From Selaginella tamariscina (lineage: Eukaryota; Streptophyta; Lycopodiopsida; Selaginellales; Selaginellaceae): a stretch of 64,000 nt of DNA. This document shows, piece by piece, positions 1 to 13,689 of this stretch. The stretch covers positions 51,205 to 115,204 of the forward strand of contig PUQB01000343.1 in NCBI GenBank assembly GCA_003024785.1, written 5' to 3'. The translations under genes were made by a program, and so were the position numbers. The first letter of the stretch is position 1; every line of letters begins with the position of its first letter. The notes below the pieces were generated by a model. That model ran no database searches. It saw only the letters and a program-made list of their open reading frames with translations, and was not told where the DNA came from.

Positions 1-139
1 TGTGTGTAAGACCAGAATTGTCAATTCAAGCATGCATTTAATGTCTATTAATATATTTATGCACACATACGCACATATGAATTCAAGCAGATACACTACG
101 TAAACTTAAAAATTTATATAAGTGATTTTTAAAATCGAC

Positions 140-320
140 TCGTCAATTTTGAACCATTTAGCGGGCTTCTGGAAGGGTGCTCAGACGGAATATTCCCGTG
201 ACAGGTGCCGGGCATCCTATTCTTCGTCATGTTCCTCAGTAACACGCGTCCTTCTTTGTCTTTAGATTCAATTCATTTGCTCCTTTGTGCACGCCACAAT
301 GCACGCGTTCGTACCTCACA
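140..320 (-). pseudogene. Decayed copy of the last exon of the SRPBCC/START-like gene
   Basis: Read on the minus strand, this stretch aligns with the terminal exon of the intact-looking gene at 30,401-30,632. Shared landmarks are the segment around the final AKW(F/L)K(I/V)D residues, the GAATATTCC block and the stretch ending next to the exon's splice acceptor. About 24 bases present in the 30.4-kb copy are missing here, and the frame carries stops. Similarity seems to run slightly past the acceptor into intron sequence, which suggests a genomic duplication rather than a retrocopy. The rest of this copy may lie outside the window, to the left. No function is expected from this fragment alone. 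Confidence 0.6.
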
Positions 321-2200
321 TACACATATCTCTCTGCGTGTTGATAAAGACTTACAACCAGCACTATAACAAGTATATTTCAAAGTGCTCGTTATACCAA
401 CAATACATACTTGCTCAAACTTGGATTAGAAGACACTACATTAGTAATTATAATGATTATAGATTATAATGCGCCATGCTTACTTGCTGCTTATTCCATA
501 TTTACTTTTTTTAATTTTATTTTAAAAGATTTATAATTTATATATATAAAGGATAGGCATCCTGCATAAAAAAATTTGAACCTCTCTGAGCTATTTACTC
601 ATCACAAGCTGTAAGATCTCATGAAGTAACTTACGTGTAAGCTCATTTAATTTAAGATTGTCTAATTTAATAACTTATAATTTCATATATTAAGAAAAAT
701 TAATAAACCTCCTTAATTTAATTAATACTTATTCAAATTCCAAATTTATTTATTTATAAACGAACCTATATAACTTAGTTTGTGTAATTTAATAACCTAT
801 TTAATTTATATTAATGTCTAGACAAAATTAACGGTTCTACCAAGACATTATTTAAAAATTGTATTATATTTAGTATGAATAAAAAAGAAACATGTCTATA
901 TTGAAATATTTTGTTAGCTTACTTCAATTCAAACTCCTTTAGTTTTATAAAGAAATAACAAAATATATATCTTGATAAACACTAATTAGAATATAATGCA
1001 ATTGGTTGGGAAGAAATAACTATTTAAATAATTGTATATACTCATATATATACTATTTATATTTTAATATAGTATAACATTATATTAAGTTTAAAGTGTT
1101 TCATAATGGAAATTTCATTTTAGTTTGTTGTTGTCATTTCATGGTTTTTTAATTAAAACATTTATCACATAATTCATTCAGTTTTTTATAGTTTAAAATT
1201 TATATACTCTATCTTAATTTATTATTATTACTTTAGATCATTTGATTCACAACTTCAACTACTTATTAAAAAATTAAACATTATTATTTTGAAATATCAA
1301 TTTACATATAATATATTTTTAGAATTTTAAGATATGTTTTATATTTTCATCAAATAATTATTGAGTCTCATTTTACTTCTCTACACTTCAAAGGATCTAA
1401 TGTTTTAAACTATATATATATATAAAATGTTTATATTAAAAAGCATGTTTATTATTTTCATTTAAAGTGCAAAAGTATTTTCCTAGCCGTTCTTGTATTA
1501 GCATACCTCAATTAATAAATTAATAAGAGATGTAATGCTTTTAACATGTATAAACCTAACTAACATCTTTAATAAGTACTTATGGTTATTGTTAACATTA
1601 AGAATGAAATTATTACTTTTTTACATTTTAGTTTAAACTAGTTAACATAGACCAAATACACCCCTATAGTTTAAAATTACATTATATTATTAAAGTACAC
1701 TTAAAAATTGCAATTACAAGTTTAAATAATAATTCAAAATCCCTTTTCGGTCTTTAACATTCTTGAAAGCTCTGCGCATTTGAAATTATTTTATCTGTGT
1801 TTATAACAAATGATATTTCTTCCTAGCTATTCGTTAACTCTTAATTTGAGCCCAAAAGAAATTCGTATTAACTCTTAATTTGAACTTTAGATGAATTAGT
1901 TGATCATGTTTATTCTCATTAAGTTTTTTTTGTAAATGGTGTTAATGACTAATTTACATTATGCATCTATGCTTAAGATAGGATGCAAGAAGCTTGTATT
2001 AGATTTATCTAGTAAAAAAATTAATAAATTTTACAAAGTTAATACATATTCTTGAGCATAGAATAACTTTTCATGTATTTTATAAAGAAATAATTAAGAC
2101 AACTTAATCACATATTCTCTAAATTAATCATTACCATAATAATAATTCAATATGTTTAAGCATTAATAAAGTGTAAATGCAAGTATTGTGCCACAAAATT
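321..2200. other. AT-rich intergenic DNA, nothing recognised
   Basis: Very AT-rich, with short tracts of TA repeats and no reading frame of recognisable character. I see no RNA gene or repeat family that I can support. Confidence 0.5.
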
Positions 2201-2209
2201 ATGAGTGAT

Positions 2210-3960
2210 AAAATATATTTGATGGAAATGGAGGGTGTAAGGATTCGTTCATGTAAGGATGTGCCTGTTAATGTGAAGGCTTAACTCATACGGTATGTCA
2301 TGCGAAGGATGGTGTTGCCAAACCAATTGAAACCGTAATAAAAGTAGTGCACCCAACCTTTGCCCATAAGGGGCAATTATTGAAGAGGAGCAATGTTATG
2401 CAAGTGGTTCCCAAGGCATTGGCAGTTTTGATAAGTATGTTATTTGCAGTTGGTAATGCATAAAATAAAAAGGGCCCATGTGGATGTGCAACAATTTTCC
2501 TATGAAAATGCCATACTGTTTAATGTTATTTATTTTTCCTATTGAAGAAAATTAATAAAAACATTTGGAAATGTTAAAGAAAAATATTTCTTTCCAACTC
2601 GTTAGTTATGAGTCTTTATTACAATGACGGGAAGTGAAAATCTTTTTCTTATTATTAATTAATAAACCCAATTTGGATGTACCATTTGTTCGGATGGATA
2701 ATCTAATAAAAAAAAAAAAAAAGTTTAATAAACTTTATGACAACATTTATTAATAAGACTTTATTTTCTAAAAGTGGTTAATGTGTTGGGGATTGAGAAA
2801 ATCATTTTAATGTTGTAGAATATTATAAAGGAAGTTATACATATGGTTAAAATGGAAAAAACTGTGCAAGTGGTTATCTATAATATTAATAATTGAGTTG
2901 TTATAGAGCAATGTCGGAATATGAATTTCCCAAAATATTGTAGATCTTTTCTTCGAGGACATATAAGTAGATTGGAGTGGGTGAAATTAACTTATTGTTA
3001 TAAATAACAAAGTTTTGGGTAATCAAGAAGCCTTTTATTTTGACTTGGTTTAGGAAGTATTCAAATAAGAATTTGTTCTTTAAATAGATACATGTTTTAC
3101 ATATATCTTTGTATGCATAAGCCAACTTCTTGATGAAAAAGTCTATATAAGACTATATTAGCTTGTGCTAAATGACGAATGGATGGTATAAAAAATTGAT
3201 GAGGGCAATAGATTTATGAAGGTGATTAACGATCAAAAATTCTGGTTTCATACACAAGAGTTGATGGTTTTGATGGGCTCAATTATGAAAGTATTAAAAA
3301 TGATTAATAGAAAAGGTGCTACCATCTTCAAATACATATATAGAACGATGGAATCCCTAGAGAAGCTAAAGAATGATGTTATTGTGTTTAAAGATTGTGT
3401 AAGTTGTGAAGTATTTCATTATCAAACCTCAAAATGAAAAACCTACAAGATAAGTGCAAATGCATAATGTTTTACATGCTTATAGTTGTACTTTGCACCC
3501 TCTATTGCTTAATCCTACAGAATAATTATATCAAGAGGCTTATAATAACATTATAGAGTATATTTAAAAGTATTTTCAAATCGTGATGAGCAGTTATTGA
3601 ATTAATTAAATGTTTATCTTCATAGAGTTGGATATGAGGATAATGTGGTTTTTAAAAAATGAGAGTGAAAATTATAAAGAGTGAAACTTTTAGTGTTGGA
3701 TTATCATATTTATAAAAGTTTGCAATTTAAGTTTTAAGTCAAGCAGTAGCAACATCTCCTTGTGAAATAAACTAATTCACTTGAAATTTGATCCAAAATA
3801 GGCTGTTAGTAACAAATGGGGAGTAATTGGTATATGTCCACAATAATTTGAAGTTGGTGAATAGAGAAACAAACTTCATTAAGGTGAATAGAGATAATGT
3901 AAAGTTAAGTACATCGGAAATGTTTGTTAAACGTGGATTCAAAGCTTAAAAAATTAAAGA
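2210..3960 (+). pseudogene. Decayed hAT-family transposase
   Basis: Translated pieces on the plus strand follow the domain order of plant hAT transposases. Near 2,240 there is a CKDVPVNVK segment, resembling the end of the BED zinc-finger region. At 3,216-3,437 a continuous 73-residue frame resembles the DUF659 region (IMKVLKMINRKGATIFKYIY). Near 3,470 there is LHPLLLNP, like the HAA-LNP block. At 3,725-3,765 a VLSQAVATSPCE segment matches the C-terminal hAT dimerisation domain (VLSQ-SxxCER), and near 3,835 there is VHNNLKLVNR, like the conserved tail. Frames change between blocks and several stops intervene, so the copy is dead. I did not find terminal inverted repeats or an 8-bp target duplication. 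The assignment rests on motif order and spacing. Confidence 0.65.
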
Positions 3961-5407
3961 TAATAAAGTTAAGCACTTATAATGCTCTAGATAACGAAGA
4001 AGCTAATAATAATGAGAAAAAAAGTGAAAAAAATAACATTATAAACACGAGGAGTTTATTCAATTTTTATTTGTGTTAAGTTTTGAGTTTTTATTACTCT
4101 GATGTTTTTAAGTTTTAAATTTTTTTCAATATCGGTTTTGTAGGTTTTTGAGATGTGATTTATAAATGGAATTAATGTGAAAATAAAAACATTTAAACAA
4201 TAATTTTTAATTCAAAATTAAGGTGAAACATAAGAACTTGTTTGCATAATTTTAATAACATTTGAAAACATGCTCTCAAAATAAATACACATTCACTGAA
4301 AATAATTCACACTAATTATGGTTTGTGTAATACATGTGATATTAAATTCATTTGATGTGGTACAATACTTAATTTGAAAGGGTTTTATTATGAGAGGTTC
4401 TTTGAAGCATTAATAATAAGTGTATAAAGTATTTTATTATCATATATCCTTGTTAATTAATACATAGTTAAAGATGTTCAACTTACATTTAAAAATGTGT
4501 TCGACGAGTAAACAAAAGGATCTTGTTCTTAAAGGTGCATGCATGTTCACCTTAAATACACATATATTCAAAGGTTATTTAACCTTGATCTTAGATAAAG
4601 TAGTTTACTTATGAAAACACGTGTTAATTTTTTTAGGAATTAATTATGATTCCTAATGTTCTTATTTTTATTTCATATGTGTTCCTATGTTAAGTAAAGT
4701 TAATTAGGTCACTTATACCACATATTTGTAAGTTAAAATTTTAATAAATGTGTTTAAATTATGTATATAGAAAGTGAAAGATATGCTATTTTAAGAAGTT
4801 TATTATATGTTGGTGAACAAAAAGGGTGTATAAAATCATAACTTTTGTAAGGTATTTTTTCAATTTTTATTAAAAATATCTAAAAAATAAAAGACAATTA
4901 TGAAGCAAAACCATTAACATAGTTGAAAGTTTAAAGTCTCATAAAAAAAATAATTTTTCAAAAGTTTTATCACATTATAATAAGTTTAACAAGTAAATTT
5001 TCATGTAATGGACAATAAACATGATTTTATTTGTTCTTTATTTTTCTTTATTTTCTATATGGATGGTCTTAAAGTAACTTATAATAATATAAATTTAAGA
5101 AGATTCATAATGTTTGGCTAAATATAAATGAGATCATTTAAATATAATTTATTGAATTTAATGAATGAATTTGAATTGTTAATTTCATTATTAAGAAATG
5201 ATGTTTAATTTATAAAGATTTATGTGGTTTTCAATTCAAGTGCTTTTATGTTTTGTATTTATATGTTGTTAAGCTACTACACAAACTTGTGATTACACAC
5301 ACACCACACACACACATATATTATGCATGCCCATTTGACAATGTACAATTTATTAGGGTATTTAGAATGAAATTCTAAATAAGAAAAACTCTATTTCTAT
5401 ATAGATC

Positions 5408-5456
<49 letters not shown>

Positions 5457-5616
5457 AACACTATTATACAGTTACCTTTTTATATATAAAATATTAATGA
5501 ATAAATCACTTGTATATTCCAAATACATCTTTTGGAATTTGATGTTCATTTATAATATGTTCATCATTATCAAGTAGTATAATTCAAATATAAGTTTCAA
5601 AAAATAAATAAATTAA

Positions 5617-5658
<42 letters not shown>

Positions 5659-8600
5659 AATATAATATAGTTACTAAAATGTTAGGCATTTATTAACATT
5701 TTCTTATTTGATTTATCTCATTCCAATTTTCTATAAATTATATATATAAGTAAATTTATTCATATTCATTTCAATTATCAATTAGATATATGTATTTAAT
5801 TTATTTATCCATTCTAATTAAGACAAATAAATGGAATAGTAGAAAGAATATTAATTTTTAAATATAATTGTTAATATTTGAATTTAATTACTTTTAAAAT
5901 TGTTATATGAAGTTTTTAAATTAAACATTGTTTGATTTTAATTATTTTTAAATTTTTACATTTATAATAGTTAAAATTTTATATGGAGATGTTAATAAAA
6001 ATAAAAGTTATCTATATTTTAATTTATTAAATATTTCTTTGTTAACGTTTGATAATGCTATTTATGTAAATAGTAATTCTTTAAAGATAAAATTGTAATT
6101 TCTAAAATTCTAAATATAAATACCATGAATTTAAAGGATCTACATATATATTATTTTTTAAAATTAAAAAATAATTGCTAAGAACACCTTATTGTATGAA
6201 CCGCTTCTTAATATACCTAATATTATTTATCTGTGGGATTGTGATGCTTTTTAAAATAGTTATTTAAAATTGAGTTTTACATCATATTTAAATGAGAAAT
6301 TTTTAGTTAGATCCAAATGAATCATTTATATAAAAGAAAATAAGTGTAAATTGAGAAAAACATACACTTAATAACTTTATTATAATATAGAAAGTCCAAA
6401 TGGAAATGAGTGAATTTAATTATCTAAATGAAAATGAAGGTACATAAAGTTATAATCAATTAAAATAATCATTACTTTGTTAGTTTTTATTTTAACTACA
6501 AACAAACTTGCTAAACTTATTGCAAATATAAAAAGATCATATATGTGAAAAAAACTTCATGTTTAACAAAAACTTAAAATTTCTTAACACTTGTTATTTT
6601 GAAAAGTGTCTTTCAACATATTAAATAAAATTGACCTTTATTTTATTCCCAAAATTACTTTATATTATCTTATAAAGTTATTTTCAATATAAATTATGAT
6701 TACACTTTAAATTTTAAGTATGTTTCAATTTTTACATTCCATTGGTTTCACCTCAAACCATTTTATAGTCTTCATTAAGTATTGGGATTTAATAATTATT
6801 TAAGTGTAACAATAAGGTATTACTTAGTAGGATAATTACCAACTATGATATATATAAAAAAAAGATATCATTATAATAAGGTGCCATTTTGATTTTTTAT
6901 AACTACACATTGTCATAAGATATATTGAGATGATATTAATGTTGAAACCAAAATATGCCTTGGGATATAAAGATATTTTATGCACTACTTAGTAAGCATT
7001 ACCTAATCATCATGCAAGCAAACAAGCAATATACAAGCATTAAATCTTATTACATGTGCAATTTACTAGATTTTGTCACATATGCATTATGACATTTGCC
7101 TTATTCAAAACAATATATAAAAAAGCATATATCAAAAGTTAAAGTATTTGAATTCAACATGAGTTATGGTTTGATTTTATAATTATTTAATTTCTTTTTT
7201 TATTATTTCTTTTCATAAATGACATTCATTATTATATTTATATTAATTAAAATTTTAATAATTTTAGTTAGAATTCGTTAGTAATAATTAAGTTTTTATT
7301 AGACATAGTTTATTGTAATGGTAACTTAGCAGAAGCACAATTGTGTATATTGTTTGTATAGAAAATTCATAAACATGGATTAAGTAAATCAAAGATTTTA
7401 TATATCAAAATACTATTAAGAAATGTTTATACAACCTACTGAATTAATACACTAGTTTTATTATATTTTCTAATAAGATCAAGATCTTAATGTAATAAAT
7501 TGATGAGCCTACATAACAATCGTAACAATGATAAGACAAACCATTAAATTCGAGAACTCATGCAATTCTTTATGAGATTAAGTTTAGTTTACTAGAGAAG
7601 TTCAATAATATAAGGTCACATTATGCAAATTCATAAATCAAGTGAACCTAATTATGGACATGAATTTGATTGCTACTTTATAGGTCAATCAAAGGTGGAT
7701 TTGATTGATATGTTTCTTATGGACATTGCAGGTGTCATAACCTTTCCCTCTCCCCTTATGCTAACTAGGCAAACGGCCAATTGGTGTTTATGAGAGGGCT
7801 CTTGGTCGTGATGACTCAATTACGCTTGAGTCTTTTTGCTACATATCCCACATATCTCACAATCTTTACCCAGGTAGTCAATCCACTAGGTTAGAACTAT
7901 GACAGTAGAATATTAATTTGGATGTCTTTAAGAAATTCATGTTTGAGTTAAAGAATCATTTAATTAAGAATGTATCACTAAAAACTTTACAAAATGTTAA
8001 TGGTTTGCTTTTAATGTTCCACTTAAGATTTATATGAGGTAATTGAGCATGAAATCACTTTAAATGTCATTTAAATAGCTAGTTGTCACATGCATGGCTT
8101 GATTGATGTCATTCAAAAGTGATATTATATACATGCGGCAATAATAACTTCACCACCACTAGTGCCATTAGTAACCCTTGCTCATCTTTCACCTCCACTT
8201 AAAAAGTTCTATCCCCATAAAATGCAACTCAGGCTCGATGTTAAACCCCTTATTACAGTTGAGAAGCAAAATTGTAAAATTAATAGTTTATATCTTTACT
8301 ATGTTAGTTATGTTCACATCATAATCAACTACTTCAACAAGCCAAAACATTAAATAAATCATGTGCATCTTTAGAGTCTTAAACTCTTATGTAGGAGCAA
8401 TAGCTTTGAGGTCCTCAACAAGTTTGATGATGTGATGAACTGTTATGTAATTGTCATGTAACAATACACATTGTCATTGATTCAGACCTTGTCAAATATA
8501 AAACTTGCTATATCATGCCATTTATCCAAATATTAAAGGCATGACCTAAGCTCCTCAAAATAATTTATAATGAAGTAAGGATAAAGATCAAAGCATTTTA

Positions 8601-8870
8601 GTTCAACACAAGTTGTGAGATGCTTGTGTTTAATTAGCTTCGCTCTTATTATTTAACTTTTCTCTCATTTTCCCTTATGTTCATAATTAAAATTTGATAT
8701 TTTTATTTATAATTTGTTTTTCGAATCAACCTTAATAATTTAGCCAAGCCAAAATTGAAATAGTTTGTTTGAATAACAGAAAACAAAGAACCTTTATAAG
8801 CATCTTGCTTCATCCCATCTTTTAAAGTCATAAAGTCTTTTACAATGTAAGTTGAGCTTAGTATGATGGT
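3961..8870. other. AT-rich intergenic DNA with (AT)n tracts
   Basis: No gene recognised. It contains two long alternating AT tracts near 5,411-5,453 and 5,625-5,655 and many short A/T runs. A less AT-rich patch near 7,720-7,900 and a 63-residue open frame at 8,162-8,353 show no recognisable protein features. Confidence 0.5.
5411..5453. repeat. (AT)n microsatellite
   Basis: An uninterrupted run of alternating A and T of about 43 bases. A second, similar tract lies near 5,625-5,655. Confidence 0.9.
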
Positions 8871-10570
8871 GTTATAAAGTGATTTAAATAAGCAATTGTA
8901 CCTTTACCCATTTGATTAATGTTGTTTTAAATAACCAAAGTGAAGTGTTTTTCTCTAAGAATATTCCTAAAAATAGCATTAGGTTGGATGCCCTTTCTAG
9001 ACTATAGTCTTGTGGTAGTAAAGAAATTCAGAATAAGGTTTTTAGCTATTTGTCCAATGATAGGTGGGTGACCTATCATGAATAATTAGGGGACTTATTC
9101 ATGGACAATATACAATCTAGGGGAGGATTGTAACAATTGGTATTAGAGCTAGGTGGATGTAGACTTGAGTGAAAGTGTGATGAATGTTACATATTATGGG
9201 TATGAAGTCAAATATATATAGTTAGAATGAGGGTTCAAACAAATAATTACTTCTTTGCTAATTTAATTAAATTTGTCCATAAATAAACCATCTAAAGCAT
9301 GTTTACTTGAGAAATAATATTTTGTTTTATGACCTTGCAAAATTGAATATAACTTTGTGGTAACAAAGGGACTTGGAATAATGTTTTTAACTATCTATTC
9401 AATGGTAGGTAGGGTGGCCTATCATGAATAATTAGGTTGTGTGTGACTATTCTCGTGCTTGTAGTGCCTCTGTGTGGAAGTTCTAGGAGGTTTTGGTGAT
9501 CCCAAGGAGAGGGTCACATGGGGTGAATCGACCATCTACATGGATGCAAACTTGAGTGAAAGCATGTGAATGCTACAAACTATGAGTATAAAGTCAAATA
9601 TATATATATATATATATATATACGATGGTTTGAATAAACACTTACCTTTTTACTAATTTGGTTAATATTGTCCTAAATAATGTTTCCTTGATAATAATAT
9701 TGTGTTGGGTGACCTTGCCAAACTGAACATAGCTTTGTGGTAACAAAGGGACTCAGAATAATGCTTTTAGCTATTTATTTAGTGTTAGGCATAGGTTGTG
9801 TGTAGCCATTTCCATGCTTGCAATGCCCCCCACCAAAGGTTTATGTGAAATGCAAGATATGTAGGATTCCTTGGGAACCTAACAACTTCTAAGAGATATT
9901 GGTGGGTCCCAAGGGAGACGACTAGACATGGTGAAGTGACATTTGTAGAGACATCATGCTTGAGTGTCTGACCATGTCAATGCTTGTAGTGTCACTGCTT
10001 CAAAGAAATGAAAGATAAATAGAAGTCCCTGGGAGACATTGGGCACCTAATTGGCATAGGTCAATTGCTAAGAGATATGGGACCCGCACACGACACAAGC
10101 TTGAGCATGTGACCATTTCAATGCTTGTAGTGCCATAATGTTGAAGGTTTATGTGAAATGCAAGCAGCACCTAATTGGCATAGGCCAACTGCTAAGAGAT
10201 ATTGGTGGGTCCCACGAGAGATAACTGAATCGGTCCTTTGTAAAGACACATGCTTCAGCAAAATTGTGGTGAATTTTACACATCATGGGTACAAGGTCAA
10301 ATGTGGAACAAATATATTAGTTGGGACAAGGGTTTCAACAAGCAATTGCCCCTTTACCATGTCTTAATTAACCCATGTGAAGGAAGGAATGTTACACACC
10401 ATGAATACAAAATAAATATAACTAGAACAAGGGTTTGTTCCTTTGTTAGTTTAGTTAAGGTTACCTTAAATAAGCTATGTAAAGTGTGTTATAATCCTCC
10501 CTTAAATTGTAATTGGTCATTGTACCTACCATTGGATGGATAGTTAGACGCACTATTCTGAATTTTTTTA
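8870..10570. repeat. Diverged tandem repeats of about 350-380 bp and a 126-bp duplication
   Basis: The landmark CTTTGTGGTAACAAAGGGACT recurs near 9,350 and 9,730, with a more diverged form near 9,003. Each is followed by a 'gctatttattcaatg' type block and 'cctatcatgaataatt'. The spacing gives a unit of about 350-380 bp. A second duplication of about 126 bp is marked by 'cacctaattggcatagg' near 10,043 and 10,170, each followed by 'gctaagagatat'. No coding signal is convincing. Related sequence recurs in inverted orientation at 13.8-14.0 and 15.0-15.15 kb. Confidence 0.6.
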
Positions 10571-10571
10571 T

Positions 10572-11281
10572 TACCACATGTGTTAAAGTTTTAATTCAAA
10601 ATGCTAACACGTGGCTACTAAGTGGTCATCCAGTGCTAACATCTTGTGTGAGCAATGCTAAATCTTTTAAGATGACCCTAGAAGTCATACTTAGATGCCC
10701 AAATAGACACAAGACTTAGGGTTTTATCCCAAGTTCTCTCTCGAACCCCAGAGGATAACCCGAATAGACTTTAGGATATTATCTTAAGAGACCTAAACAA
10801 GCACATGCCTAATCCCACTAAGGAGATGTGTTTACACATGCCCATATAACAAAGTTAATGCATTGTTAATTACCCCTTGAGAAATCACCCTCATCCAAAA
10901 ATATAACCCTTTTAAGGCGATGAGGGGTACCCTGACCCACAACTAACCCTAAGGATTTGAGTGGCTAAGGCATACCCTAGTCTTAGGGTTAGTATTTAAT
11001 GAGAATAAGAGTGTGCGCCGTAGGTGGACATGAGTGTTCACTTAGAAAAACCAAGGCTAAGTTTAAACCCTACCCCCAAGGAGAACACCCCTAGCGAAGT
11101 GTGCTAACTAGCATACTTAGTTACAAGACCTAACCTCCCTTAAATGGATACCTAAGGCTAATGTGATCACAAGTACGCTTACTTGTTAGAGTATCCAACT
11201 CTTCGGAATTAAACCTATGACACAACCCCAAAGAGTGTGCCTCGGACATTGTATTATGTGTCATCTAGCTTGGTGTGACAT
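10572..11281 (+). repeat. Left arm of a large inverted repeat
   Basis: The reverse complement of 12,245-13,043 aligns along this whole stretch. Shared landmarks, in order, are a 'gctaacacgtggc' block, 'tgtgtgag-aatgct', 'aaggagatgtgt-acacatgcc', 'taccccttgag-aatcaccctca', 'gagtggctaag-cataccctag', 'gccgtaggcggacatga' and 'cctcccttga'. The arms differ by many substitutions and small indels, so the repeat is old. Long terminal inverted repeats are typical of Mutator-like elements, but I saw no transposase in the spacer. Confidence 0.75.
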
Positions 11282-12244
11282 TATTTTCTAAAATGTGGGC
11301 TATCTCATCATAGCCCCTCAAACTCAAAATCTACACTCGGTGCCACGAACGTTGTCATAGTTTTTACTAGGACTCCCCTTTACTTTGGATGTTAATTAAC
11401 CTACTGTACTATGTTGACGAACCCTAAATGTAGTGAGAAACAGCCCCGCTTAGTGCACTTAGGTGTTTAGGGGTTAGTCCAGCCGGCTATCTTTAGATTT
11501 GCAAGAAACTCTAAGCGAAGGTAGCACTTACCTTCTAGAAAATCCACCCCCAATTTTGACGTCCTAGTTAAGATGAATTTGGCATGTTAAATAGGGTTAG
11601 GAACACCCCTAGGGTTGACCTAACCCTAGGATTGCCCTAACCCATGCCCTAAAACCCCCCCCTCTTGGGTAGGGGTTAGTGTGCAAACTCATCTCATTAA
11701 CTAAGGGGCTGGCATTCCGTGCCAACCCACTTATACATATAGGGGGGGGAGGGCTCCATCACATAAATAAGGTAGAGTATGTAGGAGGGTTCCTAGGTTC
11801 ATGACTGAGCTCATTACTCTTCTCTCGATGCAAGCTTTAACTTGTGTCATCAAGGCACAACCCTCTATTATGTCGCCCTAACTTCCAGATGACAGGGGTA
11901 CGTCCCACCTTTGGGGTAGCTTACCCTTAACGTTGGCGAATCCATGCTGGAAGCTCTTGTTGAAATGCACGTTCCAAGAGGCAGAGGTTGAGGCTTGTCT
12001 CCAGCCTCCTGCTCCGTCAAGCTAGGTGTAGCACTCACGGCCAAGCAAGGCACATCCGTGTCCTTGTCAACCGTGGGCGTGGGATCTTATTTGACAAGTT
12101 CACGTTACTTAGTTCCTAAGGGTTCACTAAGGGGTTCTAGAGTTGCATTTAAGAGCCACGTTTGTGGCACTTGGTGCAACTCTTGAATCTAAGGGCTATG
12201 GCATGATAGCTCACATCGTGGAAGGCAGTGTCACATGGAGATGA
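11282..12244. other. Spacer of the inverted repeat
   Basis: About 960 bp between the two arms, GC-richer than the flanks. Open frames of 61-63 residues occur on both strands near 11,868-12,186 but resemble no family I know. It could be the internal part of a non-autonomous element. Confidence 0.4.
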
Positions 12245-13043
12245 GACATGAGCTAGACGTCACACAATATAACGCCCGAGGCACGCCCTTTGGGCTTGTG
12301 TTATGGGTTTGTCCAAGGGGTTGGATACTTTAACAAACAGGCATGTTTGTGTTCACACTAGGGTGCTAAGCCTTGGGCATTTGCTCAAGGGAGGTTAAGT
12401 CTCGTAACTAGGTATGCTTAGGCACACTTGGCTAGGAGAGTGTTCTTCTTGGAATCTAGGTGTTGAACAACCTAAGCTTGTTAGTAGGGGCCTTTCATGA
12501 AGCACTCGCAAGGTCATGTACTTAGGGTTAACCAAACTTAGCCTTAGGGAGTTTGCTTAGTAGAACATTCATGTCCGCCTACGGCACACATTCATGTCCT
12601 CACTAAGTATTAGCCCTAGGTCTAGGGTATGACTTAGCCACTCAAACCCTTAGGGCTTAGTCGTGGTTCAGGGTACCCCTTGACACCCTAAAGGGGTTGT
12701 ACTTCCGAATGAGGGTGATTCCTCAAGGGGTAAGTGACGATGCCTTACCTCTGTCACGGGGGCATGTGTGGGACACATCTCCTTTGCGGGGTTAGGGCAT
12801 GAGCCTATTCTAGATCTACTAGGATATGATTCTGAAGTCTATCGGGTAGGGTTTGGGGATGGTCATTCTAAGGGACTTAGGGTAGAACTCTAAGTCTTCT
12901 TTAACTAGGTATCCGGGTCAAACTCTTGGGGTTATCTTAGAAGACTTAGCATTACTCACACAGGGAATTAATGCCGAAAGGCCACTTGGCAGCCACATGT
13001 TGCCACGTGTTAGCCCTCCGGGTTAAAACTCTAACAAATGTGG
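12245..13043 (-). repeat. Right arm of a large inverted repeat
   Basis: Inverted counterpart of 10,572-11,281. It is slightly longer because of small insertions. The outermost shared block is 'gccacgtgttagc' followed by 'gttaaaactctaaca'. The innermost is the 'cctcgg-cattgtattatgtg' region. Confidence 0.75.
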
Positions 13044-13689
13044 CTCATAGATGCTAACCCTAGAATTCCTTTATGTGAATCTTCATAAGCATAAAAATGA
13101 GAACTTGTTTAACTAGTGGAATGTGTACTTTAACAAGACCTTCTAGGTGTATGATAAAGTTATCGGACAAACTCAAGCATAACAGTGTGAATCTTCCAGT
13201 GCTAAAGGTGGGCTTATCCTTAGGGTGTGATGTACGATCATGAGGGCGACACAAAGGATATGCCTTAATAACTTAAGCTATGCTTATATTAGTAAGGAGG
13301 AAGGAACCAAAGACCTCTTAGTCTCCGGCATGTTTGCCTTGCACCTACGCTACTTAATATATGTGATGTAGACCCCCTCCCCTCCCCCCCAATTGTTTTC
13401 CTGTGGCCTAGCACATAATCTTATTCCCAAAAAATATATATTAATGACCCATCAACCTTTAAACCCTAACTTGAGGAGTTTAGGGCAACTCTATGAGTGT
13501 TTCTAGCTATATTCGACATGTCAACTCACTAAAACCAACCAAGAATTGAATTGGGATGCCAAAAATAAGGATAGATTTTTTTAAAATAAAAGTGCTAGCT
13601 TTGCTAAGAATTTCTTATAAATACTTAATGACACTTGGTTAAACCATCATTATATATTCAAATGCACTAAGTAGACATGTTTCTTTTAC

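Noticed and set aside
10158..10719. Three overlapping plus-strand open frames of 68-97 residues
   Set aside because: They lie in the diverged tandem repeats and the inverted-repeat arm. There are no conserved motifs and each repeat copy has different stops.
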